64,000 nucleotides of DNA, from NCBI GenBank assembly GCA_013289705.1, contig JABCZM010000007.1, forward strand, positions 1-64,000, in the 5' to 3' direction. The DNA is from Candidatus Saccharimonadota bacterium. GTDB lineage: Bacteria; Patescibacteriota; Saccharimonadia; Saccharimonadales; UBA4665. The notes under the pieces are model-generated. The model was not told the origin of the DNA, did no database searches, and saw only the letters and a program-made list of their open reading frames with translations. Numbering within the stretch: position 1 is the first letter of the stretch; the number at the start of each line of letters is the position of its first letter. Shown one piece after another: positions 15,846 through 24,389 of the stretch. A program made the translations under genes and the position numbers.

Positions 15846-16490
15846 CTATTTCTTAAGTAGTGCCAAGATCGCAATACCAACAAATAAAAGTACAAAAATT
15901 GCGATTCCTATAACGGTTTGAGCGGAGGATATGCGCTTCACGGTGGCACCTTGAGATTCGAGCTGACTGAGTAGCGGTGTTGCTCCTTGAACACCTGAGA
16001 CCTTTGATTCAAAATGACCATCGGGCGAAACTAACGGTATGATTTGCGACAATTTAAACTTTTTATTGGGCAAGTATATAACGTATTCACCCTGATCAGG
16101 GCTCACAGTTATATTGGTTAGTTGCTCTTCAAGATAAAGCTCATTTTGCTTAAACAGCTCTATGTACCCAGGAATAATGACGAGGTAGCCGAAAAAACGT
16201 CCGTCAAATCCTTGATCCGCACTAGTCTGCATAGTGGCTTCCGCCAGATTTGGTGTTAGTGTCGTTGCAACAAAGCTTTCGTTGAGCTGTCGCTCGACTA
16301 TTTGCACCGCGACAGCAAACACTGCTTCTGCCGGTATAGTCTGCCGAATCTTTTCTGGGTTATTCAGAGACATCAGATCACTACTAAACTCGGTGATTTT
16401 ATTGAAGACATCTTTCGGGGTGTTTACTCGGAAGTCCATGATATGCATACTAGCATGTGCTGAGCCTTGAGGAAAACTTTGCCTTCTCAC
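15846..16490 (-). CDS. Unknown tail-anchored membrane protein, 214 residues
   Basis: I do not recognise this gene. A soluble N-terminal region is followed by one C-terminal hydrophobic helix (VIGIAIFVLLFVGIAILALL) and a short KK end, which suggests C-terminal membrane anchoring with the bulk in the cytoplasm. The longest start is GTG at 16490; an ATG at 16447 (MHIMDF) is also possible. The central part has alternating strands and helices. It is convergent with the metallopeptidase gene. Confidence 0.65.
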   Translation of the reverse strand: MRRQSFPQGSAHASMHIMDFRVNTPKDVFNKITEFSSDLMSLNNPEKIRQTIPAEAVFAVAVQIVERQLNESFVATTLTPNLAEATMQTSADQGFDGRFFGYLVIIPGYIELFKQNELYLEEQLTNITVSPDQGEYVIYLPNKKFKLSQIIPLVSPDGHFESKVSGVQGATPLLSQLESQGATVKRISSAQTVIGIAIFVLLFVGIAILALLKK

Positions 16491-16585
16491 GACTGCTGTA
16501 TCTGTAATTAATCCGAATGCTAGGTTTGTAATCGTTTCTTGCCAACCAGTGATCTAATTCTGGCTGAATTTATTTATAAGCTTTG

Positions 16586-16653
16586 CATGAGCTTGTAGTT
16601 TGAGTTATCCTGTGAGACACTTCAATTATCAATAAAAAACATAACAAATAAGC
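16586..16653 (+). promoter_or_regulatory. Promoter region of the 16654 gene
   Basis: TTGCAT, then 17 bases, then TATCCT, make a reasonable promoter (approximately 16583-16612). The leader of about 35 bases is A-rich and lacks a Shine-Dalgarno. Confidence 0.4.
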
Positions 16654-17811
16654 ATGGATAACCAACAAGACCCAAACTCTCAAGCTCCGCATCAACCAGG
16701 GAGTGTCTTTGCTCCTCAGTCTACGGCTGACCTTATTGCAGCACCTGTAGTCTCTACACCAGCTCCACAGCCAGTCCAAGAGCCACAATCTGTGTCGCAA
16801 CCACAGGTCTTTCCACAAGATAGCGCTATACAGCCCGCTCCAACACTAATGTCTACACCGTCAGCACCTGCGAGTAATACTGTTGGCTTTACGCCACCGC
16901 AGACTAAGCGCAAAATAAAGGGTATAGTTATTTTGATACTAGCCATGCTTGTTATTGGCGGTGGTGGAGCATTTGCGCTTCTTGTGCTTCATAAAAGTCC
17001 AAGCGCTGCACTCAACTGCACACCACCCGCGGCTTCCAGCTTAGATAAAACTACGGCTGTAGGTGTGTACACGTCTTTTGCGGAGGCTGTGAAACAGTCC
17101 AACCAATCTTGTGCAGATAGTCTCTCCAGCAATTACTTCAAGCAGCAGCAAGCTCAGGTATTTCCAGGCTCTAATGGTAAATGGGTGACTATGAGAGAGG
17201 GTGGATTAGCGTCAGTGGCCGATAGGCTGTCAAAGCTGCCAATGACCCTCAGTAGCTCCAGTTTTACTCAATCTGATTACACGGAAGCGATAGCCGAAGG
17301 CTCAATCAACACTACGGCGCCCGTCCAGGGTATAACTTTAACGTACCCTTTAAACGGTGCTAATGATGTCCAGTATCACCTCAACATTTCTCTTATATTA
17401 CAGAGCGGTAAGGTTGTGGTAGATAACTTAGAATTAAAGCCAGCCTCCCTTGATACACAGAGTACATCAGACGGCAGCCAAAGGAATTCGACGGGTAATA
17501 GCTCTAGTTCTCTTAACCCAGCAGACGCTAAGACGTTGGCGGGTGCTAATGTGAGCTCAATTGCTACTTACCTTGAGATTTATTTCAGCGACACTAACTC
17601 CTACCCAAGCGACATCAATGCTTCAAGCTTTGCAGCGCAAGGCCCAAACGTAGATCAGACTGTTTTTACAGCCCCAACCGGTACTAAATACGTCTATACG
17701 CCAACGCCTAGTGGCTGTACCACGGCAGCAAAAAACTGCCAACACTTTACACTGAGTGTAGTATCCATTGGTGACAGTTCTACAATAGTTTCAAAGCAAT
17801 CAGTTAACTAG
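16654..17811 (+). CDS. Membrane protein with Pro/Gln-rich cytoplasmic tail and pseudopilin-like C-terminus
   Basis: The first 90 residues are Pro/Gln/Ser-rich and probably disordered. One membrane helix follows (KGIVILILAMLVIGGGGAFALLVL, about residues 91-114), then an exported domain of about 270 residues. The last 100 residues (IATYLEIYFSDTNSYPSD, then TGTKYVYTPTPSGCTTAAKNC with paired Cys) resemble the globular part of type IV pseudopilins. No pilus genes adjoin it. A function in surface structures is only a guess. Confidence 0.6.
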   Translation: MDNQQDPNSQAPHQPGSVFAPQSTADLIAAPVVSTPAPQPVQEPQSVSQPQVFPQDSAIQPAPTLMSTPSAPASNTVGFTPPQTKRKIKGIVILILAMLVIGGGGAFALLVLHKSPSAALNCTPPAASSLDKTTAVGVYTSFAEAVKQSNQSCADSLSSNYFKQQQAQVFPGSNGKWVTMREGGLASVADRLSKLPMTLSSSSFTQSDYTEAIAEGSINTTAPVQGITLTYPLNGANDVQYHLNISLILQSGKVVVDNLELKPASLDTQSTSDGSQRNSTGNSSSSLNPADAKTLAGANVSSIATYLEIYFSDTNSYPSDINASSFAAQGPNVDQTVFTAPTGTKYVYTPTPSGCTTAAKNCQHFTLSVVSIGDSSTIVSKQSVN

Positions 17812-17821
17812 GATAGGACAT

Positions 17822-17998
17822 TCGTTAGATATATATCAGGCCTATTGTTTCTCGTTGCTTACCTGGGAAGGTCAGCCCGAATGGGACGAAACCAAGCAGC
17901 AAGCCCTTACGGAATTTTTTGTAGCCGAAGCACTAAGTGATGCAGTGAAAGCGCAACAAGGTGAGCTACAAGCCGTTGCTTGGATAGCTCCTGAATGA
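17822..17998 (+). pseudogene. Possible coding remnant in the 312-base gap
   Basis: A frame open to TGA at 17996-17998 reads ...LLTWEGQPEWDETKQQAL, TEFFVAEALSDAVKAQQG, ELQAVAWIAPE, which has protein-like composition and amphipathic helices. There is no convincing start (a TTG at 17855 is possible) and no Shine-Dalgarno. It may be the end of a decayed gene or a small protein of about 47 residues. The rest of 17812-18123 shows no gene. Confidence 0.3.
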
Positions 17999-18123
17999 AC
18001 GATTTGCCTAATTAGACATGGCCACCGCCAGCCATATGGTCGCCTGGCAGCCGCAATTTGTGTAGAGCCAATAGACTAGAACTGCCGTTTGTGTGATGGG
18101 GTATAACCAGTTATGCTAGAAGC

Positions 18124-18693
18124 ATGAACGAGAAGCTTGTTATTGCGGTGCTGGCTGGGACGACGCGTGAACAACGTGAATCAATCAAGGCGGCACATTA
18201 TATTGCTGATTTTGCCAGTCAGCTCGAAGATGTCGAAGTTATTTTTGTGGATCCAAAAGATTTTAGCTTCCCAGGCGACGGTAACGACCCAGAGGGTAAA
18301 GACCCACGCTATACCGAAATCGTAGCCAAGGCCGATGCGTTTTTTATTGTTACACCAGAGTATAATCACAGTTTTCCAGGTAGCTTAAAGCGTATGCTCG
18401 ATAGTGAGCTGGCGCTTTATAATCATAAGCCGGTGGCTTTTGCAGGAGCATCAAATGGTAATTGGGGTGGCGTGCGGGCAGTGGAGTCGCTGTTAACAGC
18501 TGTGCGCGAAACGGGGCTAGTGACGCTCAGCTGGGATGTATATTTTCCTTATGTGCAAAATATATTTGATGCCGAAGGCCGGATAAAAGAAGAATACCGT
18601 GAACGTTACGAAAAATCGCTGGGCAAGCTGTTCGACGAGCTGTTACTATTCGCACAGATGTTTAAACAACTTAGGCAAGGAGAAAAGTCATGA
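18124..18693 (+). CDS. NADPH-dependent FMN reductase family protein
   Basis: This 189-residue flavodoxin-like protein has the phosphate loop AGTTREQRESIKAA near the start, PEYNHSFPGSLKRMLD and the GASNGNWGGVRAVESL stretch of the NAD(P)H-dependent FMN reductase/azoreductase family. It probably reduces FMN or quinone-like acceptors in the cytoplasm. TATGCT at 18112-18117 is 6 bases before the ATG. Its stop overlaps the start of the DUF427 gene, so the two are coupled. Confidence 0.88.
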   Translation: MNEKLVIAVLAGTTREQRESIKAAHYIADFASQLEDVEVIFVDPKDFSFPGDGNDPEGKDPRYTEIVAKADAFFIVTPEYNHSFPGSLKRMLDSELALYNHKPVAFAGASNGNWGGVRAVESLLTAVRETGLVTLSWDVYFPYVQNIFDAEGRIKEEYRERYEKSLGKLFDELLLFAQMFKQLRQGEKS

Positions 18694-18992
18694 AAGCAGT
18701 ATGGAACGGTAAAACGATCGCCGAAGCACCGAAAGAAGATTTAATTTATATTGAGCAGAACTGGTATTTTCCGCCCGCCAGCGTCAGCCAAGACTTCTTA
18801 CGCAAAAGCGATACGCCATACACTTGCCCATGGAAGGGCGTCTGCCAGTATTTCGACGTAGGCTCAGGGGACGAGTGGAGCAAAGACAACGCCTGGAGCT
18901 ATCCCGAGCCCAAGCCAAGTGCTGTAGACACTGTCAGAAAAGACTTTTCAAACTACGTGGCGTTTTGGCGCGACGTGCAAGTTACCGAATAA
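18690..18992 (+). CDS. DUF427 domain protein
   Basis: This 100-residue protein has the DUF427 pattern: AVWNGKTIAEAP, YFPPASV, then TYCPWKG-like TYTCPWKGVCQYFDV and AWSYPEP. The fold is a small beta barrel; function is unknown in general. It overlaps the FMN reductase by 4 bases and has AAGGAGAAA before the ATG, so a redox-linked role through its partner is possible but not shown. Confidence 0.88.
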   Translation: MKAVWNGKTIAEAPKEDLIYIEQNWYFPPASVSQDFLRKSDTPYTCPWKGVCQYFDVGSGDEWSKDNAWSYPEPKPSAVDTVRKDFSNYVAFWRDVQVTE

Positions 18993-19026
18993 GATTTTTC
19001 GGCGCAGTTTGCTATAGTTTGATGTA

Positions 19027-19656
19027 GTGAGCACGATCATTTTCGATTTTGATGGCACCATCGCCGACAGCTTTGTGCTAGCCATGGCAATTGCACACGA
19101 GCTGGCTGGCTGGGCCGAACCATTGCCAGCTGCAGAAATAAGGCGTTTGCGCGGTATGTCGCTGTTAAAAGTTGCCGAAGATCTAAAGATTCGCCCCTGG
19201 AAAATACCGTTTTTGGTGGCCCGCGGTCGTGCCCAAATGCGTGCCAAGATGCCAGAGGTCGACGCTTTTCATGGAATGCCCGAAGCTATCAAGGCGCTAC
19301 ACGATGCCGGCCATGATTTATACATTATGAGCTCAAATAGTGCCCAGAACATCGAACTGTTTCTGGAACGCTACAAAATGAACCAAGAATTTATCAAAAT
19401 CTCCGGAAGTGTTGGCTTATTTGGCAAGGCCCGTGTGCTCAAAAAAATCATCAAGCAAAATAGCTTGGATCAATCAGACACATTCTACGTTGGTGATGAA
19501 GTCCGCGATATTGAGGCGGCAAAGCGAGCGGGCATTAGAATCATTTCGGTTGCCTGGGGCTATAACAACGAAGCCGTTCTTGTGGCCCATCAGCCAGACT
19601 TTATGGTGCGTAAACCACTTGAAATACCGAAGCTTTTTAGCCCTCTCCACTATTAA
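19027..19656 (+). CDS. HAD-superfamily hydrolase
   Basis: The 209-residue protein opens with the catalytic FDFDGTIADS, has the MSSNS second motif and the YVGDEVRDIEAAKRAG fourth motif. It belongs with phosphoglycolate phosphatase-like and Cof-unrelated small HAD enzymes; substrate unknown. The start is GTG at 19027, 8 bases after TATAGT (19013-19018), which fits a leaderless message. Confidence 0.9.
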   Translation: MSTIIFDFDGTIADSFVLAMAIAHELAGWAEPLPAAEIRRLRGMSLLKVAEDLKIRPWKIPFLVARGRAQMRAKMPEVDAFHGMPEAIKALHDAGHDLYIMSSNSAQNIELFLERYKMNQEFIKISGSVGLFGKARVLKKIIKQNSLDQSDTFYVGDEVRDIEAAKRAGIRIISVAWGYNNEAVLVAHQPDFMVRKPLEIPKLFSPLHY

Positions 19657-19690
19657 CTAGCTTCTTGCTGGCCTGTTACAATAGGTAACA

Positions 19691-20938
19691 ATGTTTGAAA
19701 ATGTGACGATTGAAAAATTAGTACACGGTGGCCAGGGTTTGGGGCAGCTTGCTGATGGTCGCAAGGTGTTTGTGTGGGGTGCGCTGCCAGGTGAACAGGT
19801 ACAGGTGCGAATCATTAAAAACAAGCGTTCCTACGCCGAAGCTATAGCCGAAGAAGTCATTGTTGCGGCACCAGAACGGCGTGTGCCCGACGAAGAAAAT
19901 TATCTGGCGACGAGCCCTTGGCAGATCATGACGTTTGCGGCCGAAAACACCTACAAAAAGGCAATTGTCGAAGAACTTTTTGCTCACCAAAAGGTGGTCT
20001 TGCCAACGTTTGCCGATACGGTTCATGATGACCATGAATGGCAGTATCGCAACAAAATGGAATATGGCTTTTGGGGTGACGAAGCTGGTTTGCATTTGGC
20101 GCTGTACGGGCGAGGAAGCCACGCCAAGCAGATTGTAGCTGGCAGCAAACTGGCTATGCCGGCGCTTGATGCCGCTGCCAATGCGCTGTGCGCACAATTA
20201 AGCGTGCTGCATACCAGATCTGGAGACCTGCAATCACTCATTGTTCGTTGTGATCAAGATGGCAAAGTCGTTGCTTCGCTAATGGTAAGTCTTAAAAAAT
20301 TTACACAGTTATCACTTCCGCCAGAGCTACAAGGTCTGAGGGTGTATTATGTGAACCCCAACAGCTCGGTCCGCAGTTCGCGGCTGCTGTATGAATTAGG
20401 CAACTATACCTTGCAGGATAAGCTGCTTGGCAAGCCATTTCGCTACGATGGGGATTCGTTTTTTCAGATTAATCTACCGGTGTTTGAAAAGGCTCTTGCG
20501 CAAATTAAGGCTCGGCTTGTTGGCGATCCGATAGATATGTACGCCGGTGTTGGCGTGATTGGTTTGAGCGCCGCCAAACAGCAAGTAACGCTTGTGGAAT
20601 CGCATGCAGCAACGGCCGCTATGGCCCAGGTCAATGCCCAGGCCAGCGACTTACAGGCCGATGTCGTGGAGGCTTCGACCGAGCGAGCCTTGGACTGCAT
20701 TGTTGCCGATCGCCCTATTATTTTTGATCCGCCACGGGCTGGTTTACACCCCAAAATCGTCGAACAGCTGCTGGATGTACAGCCGCCGCAAATTATCTAC
20801 CTCAGTTGCGATCCGGCTACTCAGGCTCGCGATCTAGCAGGTTTGCAGCAAAATTACGCCATAGATTTCTTTGAAGTCTACAATTTTTTCCCGCACACTC
20901 CACACATCGAAACTTTGGCCGTGCTTAGCCGGAAGTAG
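19691..20938 (+). CDS. TrmA/RlmD-family RNA m5U methyltransferase
   Basis: This 415-residue protein has an N-terminal TRAM domain (KLVHGGQGLGQL...GEQVQVRI) and a C-terminal SAM methyltransferase domain with the MYAGVGVIGLSAA SAM motif, FDPPRAGLHP and the catalytic Cys in YLSCDPATQARDL. It probably methylates a uridine of rRNA or tRNA. The four Cys of the RlmD iron-sulfur cluster are not evident. TACAAT at 19677-19682 is 8 bases from the ATG. Confidence 0.9.
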   Translation: MFENVTIEKLVHGGQGLGQLADGRKVFVWGALPGEQVQVRIIKNKRSYAEAIAEEVIVAAPERRVPDEENYLATSPWQIMTFAAENTYKKAIVEELFAHQKVVLPTFADTVHDDHEWQYRNKMEYGFWGDEAGLHLALYGRGSHAKQIVAGSKLAMPALDAAANALCAQLSVLHTRSGDLQSLIVRCDQDGKVVASLMVSLKKFTQLSLPPELQGLRVYYVNPNSSVRSSRLLYELGNYTLQDKLLGKPFRYDGDSFFQINLPVFEKALAQIKARLVGDPIDMYAGVGVIGLSAAKQQVTLVESHAATAAMAQVNAQASDLQADVVEASTERALDCIVADRPIIFDPPRAGLHPKIVEQLLDVQPPQIIYLSCDPATQARDLAGLQQNYAIDFFEVYNFFPHTPHIETLAVLSRK

Positions 20939-20962
20939 GGCTGCGACTGCTATACTGTAGCA

Positions 20963-21733
20963 ATGAATTATTGGCGGGAGCGCAGCAAACCATACGAACC
21001 TGGACAGACAATGGCTTTCAAGGTATCGCGCAGCAAGATTGAGCTATTTATGCAGTGTCCGCGTTGTTTTTGGCTCGACACTAGGCTAAAGATTACCAGG
21101 CCATCTGGCCCACCGTTTAACATCAATAAAACCATTGATGAATTGTTCAAAAAAGAGTTCGATCGCCACCGCGAAGCTGGCACGCCGCACCAAATTATGC
21201 TTGATAATCAGATCAAAGCCGTGCCGTATCAACACAAAGATTTGGATACCTGGCGTTACAATTTTACAGGGGTAGTGGCGCTACACAAACCAACAAATCT
21301 GCATGTGTTTGGGGCGATTGATGACGTCTGGGTAAACGAAGACGGCGAACTAATTGTTGTTGACTATAAAGCGACCTCTAAAGACAAAGAAGTCAGCATC
21401 GATAGTGATTGGCAGATTAGTTATAAGCGTCAGCTGGAAATCTATCAGTGGCTGCTGCGCCAAAATGGCTTCACAGTCAGCGACACCGGCTATTTTGTGT
21501 ACACCAACGCTCGAATGGACGTTGACGGCTTTGGCGATCATCTAGAATTTAAAACTAAGCTGATTCCGTACACTGGCAATTCAGACTGGGTTGGCCCAAC
21601 TCTCGAAAAAATGAAAGCATGCCTGGAAGGCGATATGCCCCCAGTTGGCGAAGCGGCCATGGGCGGCGAATGCGACTTTTGCGCCTACGCTCGCAGTCGC
21701 ACCGAGCTAACCCTCAAGCATCTCAAGAAGTAG
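20963..21733 (+). CDS. PD-(D/E)XK nuclease family protein
   Basis: The 256-residue protein resembles RecB/Cas4-type nucleases: KVSRSKIELFMQCPRCFWLD, then GAIDDVWVNEDGELIVVDYKATSKD with the Asp and the D-Y-K core, and a C-terminal Cys pair (CDFCAYAR) with the early CPRC that could bind an iron-sulfur cluster. The first 16 residues before MAFKVSRSK may be extra, but TATACT at 20951-20956 supports the upstream ATG as a leaderless start. No CRISPR genes are near, so a repair role is likelier than adaptation. Confidence 0.85.
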   Translation: MNYWRERSKPYEPGQTMAFKVSRSKIELFMQCPRCFWLDTRLKITRPSGPPFNINKTIDELFKKEFDRHREAGTPHQIMLDNQIKAVPYQHKDLDTWRYNFTGVVALHKPTNLHVFGAIDDVWVNEDGELIVVDYKATSKDKEVSIDSDWQISYKRQLEIYQWLLRQNGFTVSDTGYFVYTNARMDVDGFGDHLEFKTKLIPYTGNSDWVGPTLEKMKACLEGDMPPVGEAAMGGECDFCAYARSRTELTLKHLKK

Positions 21734-22121
21734 TGAGTAGCTTAGCATTTGGTAGGTGCTTGGCCAGGGCTTTATCAAAGGTCAACAGTGGCGTAGTCTC
21801 ATTAAGCTCGGCGTATACCGTTAAGCAACAGTCTACGAACGACTCGCTCGGATATTGTTCGTAGTAATGAAGCGCTTTTGTAAAGAGAGAACGATTACAA
21901 TTGATAGTGTCCTGCCAGAGGAGTGTTTGGAACGAGTTGATTATCCGTTGCCGATCGTATCGGTAGTTGTGTCGAAGTACGTGCTCGGTTTCGATCACGG
22001 CCGCATCGGCGATGGCCAGCTTGGGAGCTGATTGCAATAATTGAGTGGCTGCGTTCACGTGCTTAGCGGAGTCACCAGTGCATAGCCGCACGATGATAGA
22101 GGTGTCAAGAGAGCTAATCAT
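21723..22121 (-). CDS. PIN-domain ribonuclease toxin (VapC type)
   Basis: This 132-residue PIN-domain protein starts with the acidic SLDTSIIVRL, has the central E in DAAVIETEHVL, and ends with ESFVDCCLTVYA and LTFDKALAK, giving the four expected acidic positions. It overlaps the antitoxin gene by 8 bases on the minus strand and its 3' end overlaps the nuclease gene by 11 bases. Likely an endoribonuclease held in check by its partner. Confidence 0.85.
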   Translation of the reverse strand: MISSLDTSIIVRLCTGDSAKHVNAATQLLQSAPKLAIADAAVIETEHVLRHNYRYDRQRIINSFQTLLWQDTINCNRSLFTKALHYYEQYPSESFVDCCLTVYAELNETTPLLTFDKALAKHLPNAKLLTTS

Positions 22122-22404
22122 CTTGCTTACTGTACCGTTCCCATCGTTCGCCCCATGCCTCCTGGCGCGCTCGCCGAAGCTCGGTGTCAGTCAGCGGTTT
22201 GATGCCTTGTTCACGGAGATAGGCCGCGTTACGCTCCTGCATGGCACGGAGGTCAGGTATGTTTTTTAGTTCCACGGTTTTAGAGCCTTCATGAAAGGTA
22301 AGACGGAGCTTATCCCCAGCTTTGGTAAGACCCAGTTGCTTACGGACAGATACGGGCAGGGTAAACGTGCCTTTGGAAGTCATCGTAATAAACATATTAA
22401 TCAT
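22114..22404 (-). CDS. AbrB/SpoVT-type antitoxin (VapB type)
   Basis: The 96-residue protein has a swapped-hairpin DNA-binding N-terminus (TSKGTFTLPVSVRKQLGLTKAGDKLRLTF) and a polar helical C-terminus that would bind and block the PIN toxin. The start is ATG at 22404, 6 bases after TAAAAT (22416-22411), with TTTACA (22439-22434) 17 bases further up. The pair is probably autoregulated through the palindrome at 22444-22458. Confidence 0.85.
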   Translation of the reverse strand: MINMFITMTSKGTFTLPVSVRKQLGLTKAGDKLRLTFHEGSKTVELKNIPDLRAMQERNAAYLREQGIKPLTDTELRRARQEAWGERWERYSKQDD

Positions 22405-22410
22405 GCTTAC

Positions 22411-22458
22411 ATTTTAACAAACGTAATACTTTCTGTAAATAGGATACATTCCATGTAT
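22411..22458 (-). promoter_or_regulatory. Promoter and likely operator of the first toxin-antitoxin pair
   Basis: TTTACA (22439-22434), a 17-base spacer and TAAAAT (22416-22411) form the promoter. ATACAT (22444-22449) and ATGTAT (22453-22458) form a 6-base inverted repeat with a 3-base centre directly upstream of the -35 box, a reasonable operator for the AbrB-type antitoxin. Confidence 0.55.
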
Positions 22459-22513
22459 TACTTACCAATTTTTCCATAGCCACTTTGCAAGCTTTTTAGG
22501 TATAATACCCAGC

Positions 22514-23839
22514 ATGTTAGATATTCAGTTTATCCGTGACAACCCCGAACTTGTGCAAGAGAAGTCCAAGCAAAAGGGCTATGGTGTTGACGTCTCCAAA
22601 TTGCTGCAGGTTGATACCGATCGCCGCGAACTGCTAACGGCCGTTGAAGCTTTGCGTGCGCGCCGCAACGAAAACTCTGGCAAAATGAAAACCAGCCTGG
22701 CTAGTCAGAATGGCCAGGGGGGTAAGCCCGAACAATCGTTAATCGACGAGGGTAAGCAGATTAAAATTGAACTTAACGAAAGAGAAACCTATTTGCAGGA
22801 TCTCGACGCAGAGTACGCAGCGTTGCTTAAGGCCGTGCCAAACATGCCACTCGCTGATGTGCCGGTGGGTGCCACCGAAGACGAAAACGTCGTGGCAAAG
22901 CAAGTAGGCGAGCGCACCAAATTTGATTTTGTACCAAAAAACCATTGGGAAATCCTAGAACCGCGTGACATGCTCGACAAAGAACGAGCGGCCAAAATTT
23001 CCGGTAGTCGCTTTGCATATTTAAAGGGTGATCTGGTTCGTTTGCAGCTGGCTATCATGCAATTTGTGATGGAAACACTGGGCGATGAAGCGATCATCCA
23101 AAAAATAATTGACGAAAACGACCTGCACATTAGTGCTAAGCCATTTACACCTGTGTTGCCACCAGCGATGTTGCGTACCGAACCGTACGTGGCAAGTGCT
23201 CGCTTAAATGCCGAAGAAGTTACATACAAAATCGAACAAGATGATCTATGGATGAATGCCAGCGCCGAACACACGCTGTGCACGATGTATTGGAACGAAA
23301 TTTTGCCAGAAGATATGTTCCCAATTCGCTATCTTGGCTACAGTACCAGCTTTCGACGCGAAGCTGGTACCTATGGCAAGGACACCGAAGGCATGATTCG
23401 TTTGCATCAGTTCGATAAGCTGGAAATGGAAGTCTTTAGCACGGCCGAAACGGCACTGGATGAGCACAAACTGCAAGTGGCGATCCAAGAGTATTTGGTT
23501 CAGCAAGTTGGCTTGCCGTACCAAGTGCTACAGAAGTGTACCTTTGATATCGGTAAACCCAATGCCAGCGGTTTTGACATTGAGTGTTGGTTCCCAGGCC
23601 AGCAAAAATATCGCGAAACCCACACTGCCGATTATATGACCGATTATCAGGCTCGTGATCTTAAAATTCGTGTTCGCCGGGCAAGCGGCGACACCGAACT
23701 GGTTCACACCAACGACGCTACGGCGTTTGCCATGAGCCGCGTCCTGGCAGCCATTGTCGAAAACTTCCAAATGGCCGATGGCCACGTCAAAATCCCTGCA
23801 GTGTTGCAGCCTTACATGGCTGGTCGCCAAGAAATGTAA
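22514..23839 (+). CDS. serS: Seryl-tRNA synthetase
   Basis: SerRS charges tRNA-Ser with serine. The N-terminal long coiled coil (residues about 30-105) and the class II catalytic domain (motif 2 around TSFRREAGTYGKDTEGMIRLHQFDKLEME, late motif 3 TNDATAFAMSRVLAAIVENFQ) are present; 441 residues is usual. TATAAT at 22501-22506 ends 7 bases before the ATG, so it is probably leaderless. Unlike proS and lysS, no attenuator is seen before it. Confidence 0.96.
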   Translation: MLDIQFIRDNPELVQEKSKQKGYGVDVSKLLQVDTDRRELLTAVEALRARRNENSGKMKTSLASQNGQGGKPEQSLIDEGKQIKIELNERETYLQDLDAEYAALLKAVPNMPLADVPVGATEDENVVAKQVGERTKFDFVPKNHWEILEPRDMLDKERAAKISGSRFAYLKGDLVRLQLAIMQFVMETLGDEAIIQKIIDENDLHISAKPFTPVLPPAMLRTEPYVASARLNAEEVTYKIEQDDLWMNASAEHTLCTMYWNEILPEDMFPIRYLGYSTSFRREAGTYGKDTEGMIRLHQFDKLEMEVFSTAETALDEHKLQVAIQEYLVQQVGLPYQVLQKCTFDIGKPNASGFDIECWFPGQQKYRETHTADYMTDYQARDLKIRVRRASGDTELVHTNDATAFAMSRVLAAIVENFQMADGHVKIPAVLQPYMAGRQEM

Positions 23840-23935
23840 TCAAAGATCTAATCAAGCCTAAGTCAAAATCTTACAGTCAAGCAGGCCAGCAGGCGTACAA
23901 TTAAAATTAGCCTGATAAATTGATAAAGGGGGCAT

Positions 23936-24331
23936 ATGCTACAAAAATTTGAAGTTAAAAGTGTTCATACAGATATCGATGAGAGTCTACTCAAGTACGT
24001 TACAAAAAAAATCGGCCGTTTGGATAAATATTTACCCCGTTATCACCGCGATGCAGCGCACGCGATCGTTGAACTCAAGGAATCAAAAGCCAAAAATCAA
24101 AACAAATACACCTGCAAAGTCATGCTTCATCTGCCGCATGGTGATTTAAACGTGTCCGAATCAACCATGAACATGTATGCAGCCGTTGATATTATCGAAA
24201 CCAAGCTTAAGTTACAGATTAAGAAATACAAGGAAACGCACGCCAGTAGCAAGCTGTCTCGTCACCTGAGCGCGCGCTTTCGTCGCCGTACCAATGCTAC
24301 GTCTGTCTCGGACGTGCAGCCCGAGCTTTAG
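23936..24331 (+). CDS. hpf: Ribosome hibernation promoting factor, short form
   Basis: This 131-residue HPF/RaiA-family protein binds the decoding region of idle 30S subunits. The pattern FEVKSVHTDIDESLLKYVTKKIGRLDKYLPRY and INVLEL-like CKVMLHLPHGDLNVSESTMNMYAAVDIIETKL is clear. It lacks the C-terminal dimerisation domain of long HPF and ends in a basic tail. AAAGGGGG precedes the ATG. Confidence 0.9.
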   Translation: MLQKFEVKSVHTDIDESLLKYVTKKIGRLDKYLPRYHRDAAHAIVELKESKAKNQNKYTCKVMLHLPHGDLNVSESTMNMYAAVDIIETKLKLQIKKYKETHASSKLSRHLSARFRRRTNATSVSDVQPEL

Positions 24332-24389
24332 TAAATAGTCGAAGCGGCGATGTTACACTAGATCCTGTTAATAATTGAGGGGTAACATT

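Noticed and set aside
17812-18123. SRP or other known RNA gene (the stretch around 17861 recalls conserved RNA motifs)
   Set aside because: The surrounding bases do not form the expected long hairpin, and a protein-like frame covers the place.
20963-21733. Cas4 of a CRISPR system
   Set aside because: No other cas gene or repeat array is in the window; a general PD-(D/E)XK nuclease is sufficient.
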